The translations under genes were made by a program, and so were the position numbers. The notes below the pieces were generated by a model. The model was not told where the DNA came from. It saw only the letters and a list, made by a program, of their open reading frames with translations, and searched no databases. From Protula sp. h YS-2021 (lineage: Eukaryota > Annelida > Polychaeta > Sabellida > Serpulidae), in the NCBI GenBank assembly GCA_949752745.1, contig OX457028.1:3323996-3387995 (forward strand): a stretch of DNA of 64,000 nt, read 5' to 3'. This document shows, piece by piece, positions 1 through 11,570 of this stretch; within the stretch, counting starts at the first letter, position 1, and every line of letters starts with the position of its first letter.

Positions 1-40
1 AGAGAGAGAGAGAGAGAGGAGAGAGAGAGGGGGGTGAGAG
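1..40. repeat. (GA)n microsatellite
   Basis: Alternating AG dinucleotides run into a short G-run. The array is cut by the window edge, so its true length is unknown. Confidence 0.9.
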
Positions 41-693
41 GACTATAGCAGCCAGTACACAACATAAGTAGCCGAACATCTCAAACAGTCGTTGAAGTTT
101 CGTTTTTGAAAGAAAAAGCAAAATGTAATCCCCGTCTGTCCCATCCCCAATTTCCGCCGCTTGTCCCTTCTTCAGTTTTGAAAGTTTCCTTTAGGCAATT
201 TCTTACTATTTCAGAATTATAAGATATTTACCTCACATAAATATATAAGAAAACGAGTTCACATTCAATACATCGTTCATGTTTAAGCTAAGACAGTGCG
301 ACATCAACGCAACATCGCTGAGCAATAGTGTGATAAAAATGTGTTATTATTTTCGTTTAAAACGCAGTGAGTGACCTTTCTTGTGCCCTTTTAATTGTTG
401 TTGTGGTGCTGGCTGGCCTCTTATCACTCTATGTTCTTATCTTAATGGTTGTTTAAAACACTGGTCGCTGCAGTCGCCCAAAAATTTGCTAAATGTCACT
501 CGCCAATTTTATTTTTTGTTTGTGAGGGAGTAAAAAGGGGGACTCTCTCTTTCTTTCCCAGAGCACCAAGACATTCACAATCTACAAGCGGAGAGAATCA
601 CAGCTCTTTAAACAAAAGAAAACGACTTAGAGATAGACAATAAAACATTGAAAAAATAAGATAGCTTCAATATCCAAAGATAACACTCAAATT

Positions 694-867
694 ATGGTTA
701 AAGAGAACGTCATTAAGGCTGTCAGTGAGCTCAAGTCTTGGGCACTGAAGAAACATAAGACGGAAAGAACTATTGATGCGTTAATGAATTGGGAGTTTCT
801 ATCCATGGACACAATCGCGCACATCGACGCGACAGTGCTCAAAGCATTAAAGCTATCGAGTAAATGA
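694..867 (+). CDS. small ORF, 57 residues, possible exon
   Basis: An ATG-to-TGA frame encodes a 57-residue, Lys/Leu-rich, probably helical peptide (VKENVIKAVSELKSWALKKH near the start). Codon composition looks more coding-like than the surrounding AT-rich DNA. A GTAAAT splice-donor-like word overlaps the stop, so this could be a first coding exon rather than a whole gene. The helical pattern recalls TFIIS N-terminal-type domains only loosely, and I do not assign a family. No downstream exon is recognisable before the BEL/Pao element at 2 kb. Confidence 0.25.
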   Translation: MVKENVIKAVSELKSWALKKHKTERTIDALMNWEFLSMDTIAHIDATVLKALKLSSK

Positions 868-1033
868 ATAACTAAAAGATCATTTCCTAAATCAGCAAAA
901 GCATGATATTTTACAGAAGTTTATTAAATTCATACAGTTACTGAGTGTAAGGTATTGTGGTGACGAAAATTTAAACATCCATTACGCGCTACAGTTTATT
1001 CCATAAAACAGCATAAATCGTGGAACAATGTCA

Positions 1034-1159
1034 AATAGCGAGAGTAGCGAATATAGCGTTTACAGCGGTTTTAGCGGATACAGCATATATAGCTGGTATA
1101 GCGCATATAGCGGGTATAGCGTGTATAACGTGTATAGCGCATACAGCGGGTATAGCGGT
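1034..1159. repeat. 9-bp tandem repeat, about 14 units
   Basis: Fourteen consecutive 9-mers follow the pattern TATAGCGNN (for example tatagcgca, tatagcggg, tacagcggg). The period is a multiple of three, so both strands stay open and read as three-residue repeats (IAx or RYT). This open frame is a by-product of the repeat and is not evidence of a gene. Confidence 0.85.
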
Positions 1160-1741
1160 AATCTACAACACAAGACAAATTAGGGTAATGAGAATAAAAT
1201 TCGACAACTGAATCGACAAACCCACTGAGAAATTTATCATTGAAATTCAACATAAACGATGACTGAAATTAAAATCCAACTTCATCAAACAGTAGATCAC
1301 CATAATAATCAATCGACTCTAATTATCCTTAATTCACTGTTAAACCGATAACATTTAAATCGATTTAACAAATAAATATCAACTAAAAATGTTCAAACAA
1401 TAAAGCTTACCGAATGTTGGTGTTTTCTCCACCCCAATCCTTATTCATGCAAGTTCCTTTTTTTTCTAAATTATATTTTAACGTCAGGAAACAAAGGCGG
1501 AAAGTGAGACAGGAATGCCAAAAACTCTTCTTTTAACCAAACGCAACATTTTTTTATACTTCCTCAGAATGATGAGGATAAAACTGCTTGCGTAAGAAAA
1601 AAGTAGGAATATTTTTTGCTTATTAGGGCAAGCGCAATAATTTGGCTGGACACAAAAATGTGAAGCAGTTATTCCCCTGGACGGCGGACCTCTGGATAGC
1701 AACATTCCAGCGGAATCGACGACACACGCTCAAATAAGGAA
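1160..1741. other. no gene seen
   Basis: AT-rich sequence with short frames only. No recognisable protein, RNA or repeat structure was found. Confidence 0.5.
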
Positions 1742-2025
1742 ATGTTTACATACACAAGTAAAAGTTTTTAAACCCAGATGGCACCAGATTGACTCTACAT
1801 GCCAGTATTCTATGTAACCAGTTTATATGTAGCCATTGCAACCGATATAATACTTCAACAGACATGAAAAATCCATGAGAACTATTTTCACATAACTCAC
1901 ACTGTTACCATAACAATCGAATATCTGGGCACGCATTCAGGCGAGCAAAACTCATCGATCACCTGAACGCATTTTTTCTCCCGTCAAAATAAACAGAGTT
2001 TAGAGAGGACAAGCAGACCCTTACA
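1742..2025 (-). repeat. putative 3' LTR of the BEL/Pao element, outer end undefined
   Basis: Read on the minus strand, a purine tract (cggggggag, 2026-2034) is followed at 2025 by TGTAAGGGTCTGC. A polypurine tract followed by TG is the expected start of a 3' LTR. Just inside lies an imperfect inverted repeat (GCGTTCAGGTGA / TCGCCTGAATGC). No second LTR copy exists in the window, because the element is truncated at its other end. The outer boundary near 1742 is therefore a guess. Confidence 0.4.
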
Positions 2026-2193
2026 CTCCCCCCGATGATCGGAACGATCATCAACTTAGATCTACTTGCCGATCTCCGACTTAAAATTATCAACGACACA
2101 CAAGTGACAATAACCGAAGTACACGAGAATGACACTAAGAGGTATGCAGAGGATATTATATGTACAAGTTGGCTGGTCAAGCTACTAAGCTCT

Positions 2194-3700
2194 TCAATCA
2201 GATCCTTCGAGCAGACATAGACTTGTTATCGGTCTCACAAGCGTCGAGCTTTGCGTCTTAACCGAGCAGCTGCGCACCAGTCCGTCTCGTCCGGTGTTAA
2301 CCTGGGTAACGATAGCCAAAGGCCACTTTCCCCTTGGAACAGTTGTCTCAGCGACGAGGACCAGGTCACCTGGTTTCACATTGCGCAGTGATTTCTGCCA
2401 TTTCTCCCTTACTTGAAGGGCTGGCAAGTACTCCCTAATCCATCGCTTCCAGAACACACTGGATAGATATTGCACCTGACGCCACCATCGTCTGGCGTAA
2501 ACGTTGTGCCTGTCGAATATGCTATACGGTATGCATGTATTCGATCTAAGCAGTAGAAGATGATTTGGTGTCAGAGGCTCAAAATCGCTAGAGTCACTGC
2601 TAACTTGAGTTATAGGCCGGTCGTTCAGAATTTTCTCAACTTCGGCCAGACAGGTAAGCAGCTACTCATCTGTGAGCAGTTGTTCCTTGATGAGCGCTTT
2701 CAGGATTGAGCGTACGGACCGTATCATACGCTCCCAAACTCTTCCCATGTGGCTTGCGTGTGGGGGGTTGAAATGCCACTCGATATTCTTGTGAAGGTGG
2801 TTGCACGAGGTAGCGCTGTGATTCCAGTCACGCATGGCCTCACGTATCTCACGCTCACCCCCGACTAAGTTGGTCCCGTTGTCGCTAAACACTTTCGCTG
2901 GCTGAACCCTCCTGCTAATAAAGCGTTGAATCGCTCCGAGGAAAGAATCAGTGTCAAGGCTATGCTCAACCTCTAGGTGGATTGCACGTGTCGCCAGACA
3001 AGTGAACAGGCATCAATATCTCTTAGCCTGACCACGACCCCGCTTTACATACAGGGGTCCGAAGTAGTCAATCCCTTCGTCAGTAAATGGCGGCTGATCC
3101 GGGGTAACTCGTCCATGTGGGAGAGGTGCCATCTGCTGTTGGCCGGTTGGCCGACGACGGCGCCTGCAGTCAAGACAGCCACCGACTGCTCTTTTAACAG
3201 CTGTTGTTCCGCGAACGATCCAAAATTTTGTCCGCACCTTGGAAAGCACGTGACTGACACCAATGTGTCCGTTGATTTCATGGAAGTATTTTATAATAAT
3301 CGTAGTCACGTGGTGTTTCTGAGGGAGGATCATCGGATGTTTCGCGGCCCGGTCAATGGGAGAGTACGTCAGACGTCCTGCGACTCTAAGAATCCCATCC
3401 TAAACTATGGGATTAAGCTTCATTATTAAGATGTCGACAGGGAGACCTTGTGACCGTTTTAATTTCTCCAGTTCACGTGGGTTATTCTGTTTCTGAACGA
3501 GAAGTACTATGGCCTCGGTTGCCCTCCTGAACTCACCAACAGTAAAACTCGAGGTCGGCACCTGTCCGTGATTCAAGAATTTCCAACAGCAGTATTTCTT
3601 AAAGCGAACTAGCCATGCTACTGCCCTTTGTAATTTGTCCCAAGAAATATTTCTACAGGAGGTTGTCGAGAGCTGAACCTGCTAAGACATGGCTGACGAC
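2194..3700 (-). pseudogene. BEL/Pao integrase region (H2C2, rve core, DUF5641-like), broken
   Basis: Three separated open stretches make up this region. 3013-3333 carries the H2C2 zinc-binding pattern (HEINGH, then CLDC) and a conserved DYFGP stretch. 2662-2892 carries the second part of the catalytic core (SDNGTN, then EWHFNPP). 2194-2475 carries the C-terminal module with FWKRW, KPGDLVLV and PRGKWPL. An in-frame TAG lies in the linker between the RNase H region and H2C2. Frames change between the pieces. Integrase would insert the element cDNA into host DNA, but this copy is non-functional. Confidence 0.85.
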
Positions 3701-3744
3701 TGCTTCTTTTCTCAGCTAAGCGTCGTCATCGGAGACCGTGTAGG

Positions 3745-5513
3745 TCATAAATTTACAGGCCATTGCACTTTTGGCATCCAAAGAAACTCTGGACCGCGTA
3801 CCCAAATGCTGATTCTGTCCGAATCGCATGGAGAAACTCCTCTCGAGGCCAGATCAGCGGGATTGTATTTTGTCGGAACATGACGCCACTGGGATGGCGA
3901 CGAGCTCTCCTTGATCACGCTGATTCGGTTGGCGACAAACGTCTTGAAACGACGCGAACGATTGCTTATGTAACAAAGAACAATCGCTGAATCAGTCCAG
4001 AACACAATAGACTCGAATTCAGTACCAAGCTCTTCTACCACAATGTCTCGCAAGTGACAGGCAACAACTGTTGCTTTAAGCTCAAGGCGCGGTATGGACA
4101 GTTGCTTCAGTGGAGCGAGTCTTGATTTTCCAATGACAAGTGAGCAGCACACATTGTTGAATTCGTCTTCCTGTCGTATGTATGCGCATGCGCCAAAGCC
4201 AAGCTCACTGGCGTCACAGAACACGTGTAGTTCTGCACGGGTGGGAATGAAGTCCTTGGGTCTTAAACATCTGTTCACCCAAATATTGTGAAGGCTAGGC
4301 AAATCGTCCACCCATTGCCTCCAACGGTCCGCCTCAGCCTGCGGTATTGCATCGTCCCAGCCCAAATTATTCTGCCAGAGACGCTGGACCAGAAACCGCG
4401 CGGGAAGGGTCACGTGTGCCACAAGGCCGCAAGGATCAAACAGTGAACTGACAACACTGAGAATGCCACGTTTTGTAGTCGCTTTTTCGTGAATTTTTAC
4501 CTTAAAGCCAAGAGTATCGGTTTCCACATTCCAGTGGACACCCGAGGCCCTTTCGCTCGGTAGATTGTCCAGGCTTACAACACTGGGAGCCTTCTCAGAG
4601 TCAAGGATGGTAGCTAGCACAGCCTTACTGTTGCTCACCCACTTCGTCAGACGAAATCCGCGGCTTGCTAAGAGGCTTTGGATATCTGACGCTAGACTGA
4701 TAGCCTTTGCTTCCGTGGGCAGCGATTTAAGAAGATCATCCATGTAGAAGTTCAGTTCTACAGTGGATCTAACGTCATCAGCGTATGCTTCGTGTTGGTC
4801 GCTGGCCGCTCGCTTCAGTGCATACGCCGCGCAACTAGGCGAAGAACGGGCGCCAAACAGATGAACTGTCATTTTGAACTCTTCTGGTTCAGAGTTTAAA
4901 TCACCATCCGTCCACCACAGGAACCGCAGCGCGTCCGTGTCTTTCTCCGTAACCTTAACCTGGTGGAACATGGCTTCAATATCAGCGGATAGAGCGATCG
5001 GCTCTTCACGAAAGCGCATCAGCACACCAATAAGGCTGTTTGTCAGATCTGGCCCTTGGAGCAGCCGATCATACAAAGAGACATTTCTGGTTCTGGGTCA
5101 CCAGGCTCTACTTTCTTTGCATATCCGTTTGAGAGGTAGCCATCCATGGTGGTCTTATACATCTCAAACAACGCTGGGTCCCGCTTGAACTTTTTCCGTA
5201 AGAAACCCAGACGCACCTTGGCCAGTCCGCGGTTGTTTTGAAGCTCTGGGCGCTCGTCTCGCCATGGAAGCGCGACCTTATAGTGACCCTTTTCGACTAT
5301 ACACAAGGACTCCATAATGCAAAGCGCTTGTCGATCTTCGCGTCTTAGCCGTGTACGTCCCTTCAGTGAACTCCGTCGTCCACATTCTCTCCAGTTTTTG
5401 GTGTAAATTCCCCCCCCCCAGACACGAAGTTGACGTTGGCACCTGAGCCACTGTCCACTCCACCACAGGTCGGACCCATAATTGTCCATCCTAAAATTGA
5501 TCGAAGACCGCAT
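3745..5513 (-). pseudogene. BEL/Pao reverse transcriptase and A17/RNase H-like region, broken
   Basis: The 443-codon frame at 3745-5076 begins at the conserved [11 protein letters not shown] stretch. It holds the YMDD catalytic box (FYMDDLL) and continues through the A17-like region ([14 protein letters not shown]) toward integrase. The upstream frame at 5043-5513 holds the RT N-terminus (LPWRDERPELQNNRGLAKVR, then GYAKKV). The two overlap in different frames, and the RT palm segment before LLQGPDL appears to be missing, so the enzyme is inactivated by a frameshift or deletion. A run of eight or more C on the plus strand near 5411 is another likely slippage site. Confidence 0.88.
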
Positions 5514-6228
5514 GGTTCACCAGGTCTACCGCGTCGAACCTCTAGAGGGCATAAAATCTCAGGCACGTTGCTTCCTATGAGCAACCTCACCTCAGACGCA
5601 TTGATTTCGGGTATATCAAGATCTGCTAGATGCTTCCATTTCTTTATGTCGCCACTGTTGGGCGCAGAACGGGCGGCAGTGGGAAGTTTGGTGACTGACC
5701 ACACTCCTTTTAGATGGACGGTCTCCTTCCCATTAAGATATTGGACCTTTAAATCCACTTCAGAACCGTTGTGAGAGCTGCCTCGCTGATCCAAAGTTGT
5801 AAGGGTAAATGACTTTGGCTTGCCAGCCAGTCCAAGCTCTGTGACGAGATTTTCATTGCAGAGGCTGACGTCGGATCCGGTATCAAGCAAGGCATATGTT
5901 GTTATTGACTTACCGTATGTCCCTGCGACACGCACGGGCAATATACTCATACATACCTTGCGGACGGGGCATGTTTCTGTGTAGAGACAAGTCACTATTG
6001 AAGGCTGCGCAGTCGGCACTGAAGGGTTAACAGGTGCTGCTGAGGGCTGCACCGGAGCAGCAAGTTGCCGCTGAGGCGCAACCGAGGGGTGCTCAGGCGC
6101 TCGCGGCGCGGCAGAGCTTGCACTGTGCAGCAGGGGTGATGCTTACGATCACACCCTGTCACAGTGCATGATGCGTTTTTTCTACAATCTTTTGATACAT
6201 GTTTCCACTTTAAGCAATTTAAGCACAA
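5363..6228 (-). pseudogene. BEL/Pao aspartic protease and zinc-knuckle region
   Basis: The protease frame (5363-6052) holds the active-site box ALLDTGSDVSLC and a later LLIGSNVPEI, matching the DUF1758-type BEL/Pao protease. Upstream, the 5995-6228 frame holds CLNCLKWKHVSKDC followed by a second Cys/His cluster, which are zinc-knuckle-like repeats that bind nucleic acid in gag. The two frames overlap by about 60 bases but are out of register. Confidence 0.85.
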
Positions 6229-6776
6229 TCTTTCCCGTTTTTTTCAAACTGTTTTCTTTCGTCGATTTTCATTTCTTTGAATTTATGACACGCGGCTAAG
6301 TGCGCGCAGGCACCGCCGCAACACCGACAGTACCTAGGGGTGCTTGTTCCAGAACTGTCATTTTTGCCACTACTCAAATTTTTATCAGACCCTCGGGTTT
6401 CTACACCTTTGTGCGTGCCCGCTGTGGCTAACGTAGTACCCCGTGACTTATAAAAGTCTGTTTTCACGACATCAGACAATTTTATACTACCTCGACCCCT
6501 TTCACCTTTCGTTTGTTTTGACTCATTTGCAATGTCTAGGCCAAACATAGAATTTGCCACACTGGCTCTCTCATTTACAAATTGAGACAAATCTTTGAAC
6601 ACCACTGATCGACCAGATTCAACTATTTTGTGTGCCTTCTCAACCCACCTTGCCTTTATATAATTTGGAAGGCGACCTGCTATTTTCCTAAGACTTTCAG
6701 AACTGTTAAGCTCACTAGTAAATCCTAACTGTGACAGAGTGATTTCGGCTCGAGTCATTTCCAAAGAAAATCGCAA
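6219..6776 (-). pseudogene. BEL/Pao gag C-terminal part (DUF1759-like)
   Basis: A 185-codon frame holds LRKIAGRLPNYIKARWVE and FVNERASVANSMFG, typical of the C-terminal half of Pao-type gag. It ends in a Cys-rich run (CRCCGGACAHLAACH) leading into the zinc knuckles. Several hundred N-terminal residues expected of a full gag are absent, which marks the truncation point of the element. Confidence 0.8.
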
Positions 6777-7052
6777 TAACCCCTTTACATCATTTGCCTT
6801 TATGGGTGAGTACTATGTGCTGTTAAGCATTCAATTAATACACTGACCACTGTTTAAAACAATTAAATAACTAATGAAAACACGACATTTATCTGAGTGA
6901 AGCAAAATTCCAAGACAAGTAGAATAACTTCGTGGTATGTGTAAGAAGTTGTTCCTCTATTAAAATAAAATTGTTGAACCACTTGGTTTGCAGTCGAAAA
7001 ATATATGTCCAGTTTACGTATCGTTTATGTGCCTTGATTAGATGGAACGGAA

Positions 7053-9719
7053 TCAGAATGCTATATCTGTATCGGCTTTAATAGCACATTCAAGTTCGGT
7101 TTTGTTTTCACTTAGCCATTTGCGTATTTTACTACAAAGCTTGAGCACAACATTACGTTGAAGACAACAACTGTGGAGAAATGTCCCTTCTTTTGACTCA
7201 GTACAACGACAGAGCGCGAAGAGCCTATCGTAGTCTCTCAGACTACTGCCTTGCGTAGACGACACGCCTTTCCTTTTTACACAATGCTCAAAGAATTTAT
7301 ATATTTTTTCTGCACCATCGTACGCAGATGTGGCTGACGGTAATTCTGTGTCTAGAAGATCCATTTGATCTATGCAGTTCGATTTTAACATGTGCGACGT
7401 GATGTAATCTTCCACGTCTATATTTTCACAGAGGTGGAGATCTTCCAAATTGTCTGGATAACTTACAGCAACGACCCGAAGCGCCTTGGCAATGATCAAA
7501 CCTTGTCTGATCACTAGAGGCAGCTGTAACACTCGCCCACGGTAGAATTCGCTGCTGCTGTCAGTAAAGTGGTATGCATTGATTTCCTTGTGTGTGATAT
7601 GTCGATGTGATTTGGCGAGCAAAAAGTGTTCCTCCGAAATATATTCTCCTTTGTCAAAGTAAAACATTGGGGCAAGATCTACCTTAAGAGGCATTTCTTT
7701 GAATATTAGCCCCTTCCATAGGAAACGCAAGCAAGATATGTGATCTCGTAGTTCTAAAGAATATCGACTTAATAAAAGGTTTTCGCATGAGCTGTGTGGA
7801 TTGCATTTACAAAACGAGTCACACAGCGAATATAAGCATTGTGACACTAGGCGCGGATTGAGGAGTCGTTCATTAGAATCACACTGAGCAATCCACGGTG
7901 ATCAAGGTTCAGTTCTAATGGCCCAACCCACACCGTTGTACGATAGAGTTAGCCCTGGTAATTGAATACATTTACACGCAACATCCAGTTCATTTGGCAG
8001 GAAGTACTTCGTACCATCAGCTGTACTTCCCGACAATGTAGGTTCAAATGTCATATGCGAATATCCTTGTACTCCACTGACATACGACGAAAATGCTTTC
8101 AGGAACCGCAACACTGACTCAGTAATTGCCTGTACTTCAGATGCACACTGCTTTCTATGACAGTAAAATGTTAAGAAATGAAAGTTTTGTGCTGTAATTG
8201 ATGGCGCTTTATTTGCTAAAAACAGTTTTGTGGACATTAAATGTTTGAGATGATCGATATCACCAATATTTTCACTTTGAGCTTTGTCATACAATTGGAC
8301 TGGATTGGACTGAATTGTTGTTGACTTTGCTGACATGGACAGCTCTGACATGAACTTGTCTGGAATGGAATGCGCCTTTAAGTATCGTGCAGATTCTGCC
8401 TGTTGCTTCTCTAAATGATGAATCCAATCCGAGACTCCAGTTCTAATGGCACAAGACAGAATAGTCTCTCCAATAAACGATACTTTCTCCAATATCATTA
8501 TTACATCGTGCATGTCAGTATCTTTACTCAAGAGTTCCAAAATATCTGGACCACATCCCACAATTATGGCATAATGTAATGCATTTTGTCCATTCCATTC
8601 GATTTTTACATTAGCTCCATACGACAACAGGAGTTTAATTTTGTCTATTGATTGAATTCGAATAGCACAATGCATTGCTGTTTCGTTGCCGGGAAACGCC
8701 CCGTTGACATTTCCACCTGTTTGTAATAACAATCTACAGACTGCTGTTGTGCCATTCAGAACTGCCAACCCAACAATGTGCGGAATTATGTTTAAAATCT
8801 CATCTGACTTGATAATTTTGTCCAAAAATTTCCAAAAATTGTAGTTAAAATCAATACAGCATCCGAAGGTTTTAAGGCTTTGACTGACAAAACTTTCACC
8901 AAAATTATTAACTATGTTCCACTTAATTCTGGGATCATCATGTACAGCATTGCAAATGGCATGCAAGTTTGAAATCGCTCCAGTTCCTTTGCCCAACCTT
9001 TCTCTGAAATTCTTGCAATCGTTAATGTCTTTTAGCAAGCAAAGCAGGAAGGTATTTCCAGAACTGTTTTGAACATTTACGTCGCAGCGTTTATCAGCAA
9101 GAAGAAGCTGCAATATTTGAATTCCTTCTAACAAAACTGCCAAATGTATGGACGAATCTCCTGAAGAATCAGTTATGTTGGGATTGCAGCGTGAATCTTG
9201 CAACAACGCTGGAATGCACTCTATGCACTTATGGACCACGGCTATGCTTAATAAACTAAAGCTTTCGCCACAATAATTTAAATCAAACTCTGGATGTTGA
9301 AGCAAAATATTCAATATTTCCGGCTGCCTCTTACGCACAGCAAATAGAAGGCATCTGCGACGGCTATCAGCTGCGGCTGGTTTGTATCTAGGATCACTAA
9401 GTATGAGATGAACCATTTCTACATTGCCGTACAGAACAGCAACGTGGAGCGCCGTTAACTCGGAAAACGGTCTAATTCTTTCCTCAAATTGAAAATTGAT
9501 TTGGCATTTTGGGTGTTTTAAAATCATTTGAGCAAATGTAAGATATATGTTGCTATTTTTCTTTTTGTCGTACAATGTGTGTGCTGCCGCTGCCATTAAT
9601 GCGTTACCACGGTATTCATCATTGAACACTGCCACCTCATTAACATCATAGTCATCATTGCTCAATAATTTTTTTACAGCCTTTTTATTTTTTGTAACAA
9701 CAGCCTTTACTAGCGCCAT
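7053..9719 (-). CDS. ankyrin-repeat / cGAS-like nucleotidyltransferase (Mab-21 fold) fusion, one in-frame TGA
   Basis: A single frame of 889 codons is interrupted only by codon 606 (TGA, 7902-7904). Residues about 30-430 hold some seven to eight ankyrin repeats (TALHVAVLYGNVEMVHLIL, NETAMHCAI, NGQNALHYAI). Residues about 500-880 form a cGAS/Mab-21 domain. It starts with GS at 564-565 and E577-L-D579 inside LPNELDVACK, and a third acidic residue, D681, lies in LKVDLAPMF. Spacing from the Ser of GS to the Glu is 12 residues, as in human cGAS (S213 to E225). A Mab-21-type helix (YITSHMLKS) follows. In this family these residues bind two metals and make cyclic dinucleotides or related signals after ligand sensing. 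No cGAS-type zinc thumb is evident. The ATG at 9719 is the first in frame. The gene is intronless as written. It may be active, read through, or newly dead. Confidence 0.82.
7902..7904 (-). other. in-frame TGA inside the cGAS-like domain
   Basis: The codon between ...AIRTEP and SPWIAQCDSNER is TGA. The frame does not shift, and homologous-looking sequence continues without a break for 283 more codons. It falls between the second and third catalytic acidic residues, so termination here would remove the third Asp and the whole helical half. The downstream context (TGA TCA) is not the efficient CTA-type readthrough context. Confidence 0.9.
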
Positions 9720-10079
9720 ATTGTGTTTATTTTAAAATCGTTATAAATCTTTTAACTTATTTTTTAGTTTTAAAAATGCCCTTTCTTCTGAATTTTCATA
9801 ATAATATTTTTACATCCAATTGAATGAAGTCTGTAAGAATCAACCTCAATGTTAATTTTCCAAGGCACTGTGGCAAGGTTTGTTTGTTAATCCAATTCAA
9901 TAGTCCACTTTTTGAATGTTTATCGTCAGCTCTGTTTTATTTCAACAAGGTTAAAGGATTGCATCATAACATCGTACCGGACAAACATCCTGCCGCCGTA
10001 TTCACAAGTAAATTGTGAATTGCAAACGGTGAATGCAAACGAAATCAGTTGATTTATCTAAATCGTGCATAAAATTGAA

Positions 10080-11570
10080 GAGCTTACTTAAATGTAAAAT
10101 TTATTGATCGATTTTAGAAAGTTCTGTTACAGAGGCAGTTAAAACACTTCCCTACAAAACAGTATTTAATATCTAAAATGCATGATCAAAATGGGAATCT
10201 TTCTCGGACGCGTAATAAACGCATAAATTACGTATAAAAATATCCGCATTTCTAAAACTATATATAATACGCATAACATGAGTGGGAAAAAAGATGCTCA
10301 TATTAAATCGACATACTACATGTGCATTTTTCTACGTATAATATGCGCATATCAAGGAATGTTTATTACACATATAAAATACTCGGGAAAATACATGCCT
10401 CTTTTGAATGCGCATATTATACGTATTTTTTCCTGCGCATATTGTGCGCGTATCTAGGGACGCATAATTTGCATATATTTTGCATGGTAAAAATCGCCCA
10501 TATTTTAAACGCATATTACACGCACTTTTACTTACGTATATAAGACGCATATTTAAGAAAGTTTATTACACGCATTTTCGCCCATGCACATTATGCGTGT
10601 AACGTATTAAGCATATATTTTACGTGGGATTTTACATATGGGTATTCCCATGTAAAATACAAGTCTATAACGCGTGAAAATTTCAACGTAGTAAATGCAT
10701 GGGAAAATATACACATGGTATGCGTAGTCTGGCAATGTGGGCCTATTATCACAGATCGGAAACAGCCGCCATTTAGCGATAATATATTTAAATGTTGCTA
10801 AAAACTGCATATTTTGGTGGAGGGCTGCCTTTTTTTCTAAGTATAATAGAAAGTTAGACATGGGAATACCAATTTTACTAAATTTTTTTATGCTGAAAAA
10901 TGTTTTACGGAGTACTTTATAACTGCACTATAGTGATAAAGATTCATGCGCATAATACATATCGAAAAGAGTCTCAAACACCCCTAAATCCCACGTAACT
11001 ACATGGAAATTCCCAACAAAACGCACAATATTTATGCGTGGGTACGTGGGAATACCTACATGTATTATGCATAGTCCCCATGTGGGACTGCTATCTGGGT
11101 CATTACGTTGGTGGGTAAGCTCTGGAATGCATATAAAATAAGTTTAAAAAATGCGTGAAGTCAGTCCAATATCCGTGTAAAAAAACAAGAGTAAAACGTG
11201 TTTAAAAATCGATGGGAATTACGTGTAAAATGCGTATAAATTTTTACGTGGGAAAATATGCGTATTTTATGCGCATTATCGATGAGCAAAATGCTCAAAT
11301 ACACATATATTACACCTAACTTGCCCATTTTGCCCACGTATTTTACACGTATAATATCTGCTAAAATTTTGTTGGTTTTGTTATCTGTAAAGTAGCTTTT
11401 GTGAACAAGGATCCTGTGGATAAAGACTTACTGACTTAAAGCATATTCTTGGTTTGTATTGTTAATATGTTTATCCTTTGCGTTATTATTTTGTAACGTC
11501 AATTGTTTACACCTTTGTCCTCTATGTTATATCCCTTACGTCATTACTTAACATTTACTCCCTACATAGT
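10080..11570. mobile_element. non-coding insertion built from ACGCAT/ATGCGT words
   Basis: Absent from copy B, where the flanks meet near 54.06-54.08 kb. The DNA is saturated with short CpG words: acgcatat, gcgcatatt, atgcgta, acgtggga and their complements occur well over fifteen times with irregular spacing. Near 11085-11100 the sequence reads, in reverse, CCCAGATAGCAGTCCCACAT. A CCCAG-type terminus also marks other word-rich elements in this window. No long ORF exists. It is probably a MITE-like element, and its exact ends are not defined. Confidence 0.55.

Larger units (their letters stand above)
2026..6800 (-). mobile_element. BEL/Pao LTR retrotransposon, decayed and 5'-truncated
   Basis: On the minus strand the order is gag end, zinc knuckles, aspartic protease, reverse transcriptase, RNase H/A17-type region, H2C2 zinc domain, integrase core and a DUF5641-like C-terminus. 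This is the classic BEL/Pao order, with integrase after RT. The gag N-terminus and 5' LTR are missing, and the sequence passes near 6800 into DNA shared with copy B of the segmental duplication. Frameshifts and stops separate every domain, so the copy cannot be active. GC content is visibly higher than in the flanks. Confidence 0.9.

Noticed and set aside
449..643. 64-codon plus-strand ORF
   Set aside because: No start context, no family signature and unremarkable composition; probably chance.
2977..3429. 150-codon plus-strand ORF
   Set aside because: It is the antisense shadow of the BEL/Pao H2C2 and linker region on the minus strand.
7847..7902. Short intron removing the in-frame TGA of the cGAS-like gene
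   Set aside because: Any GT-AG pair around the stop would give an intron of only a few dozen bases and would delete conserved-looking codons. The frame continues unshifted, so a plain nonsense codon is simpler.
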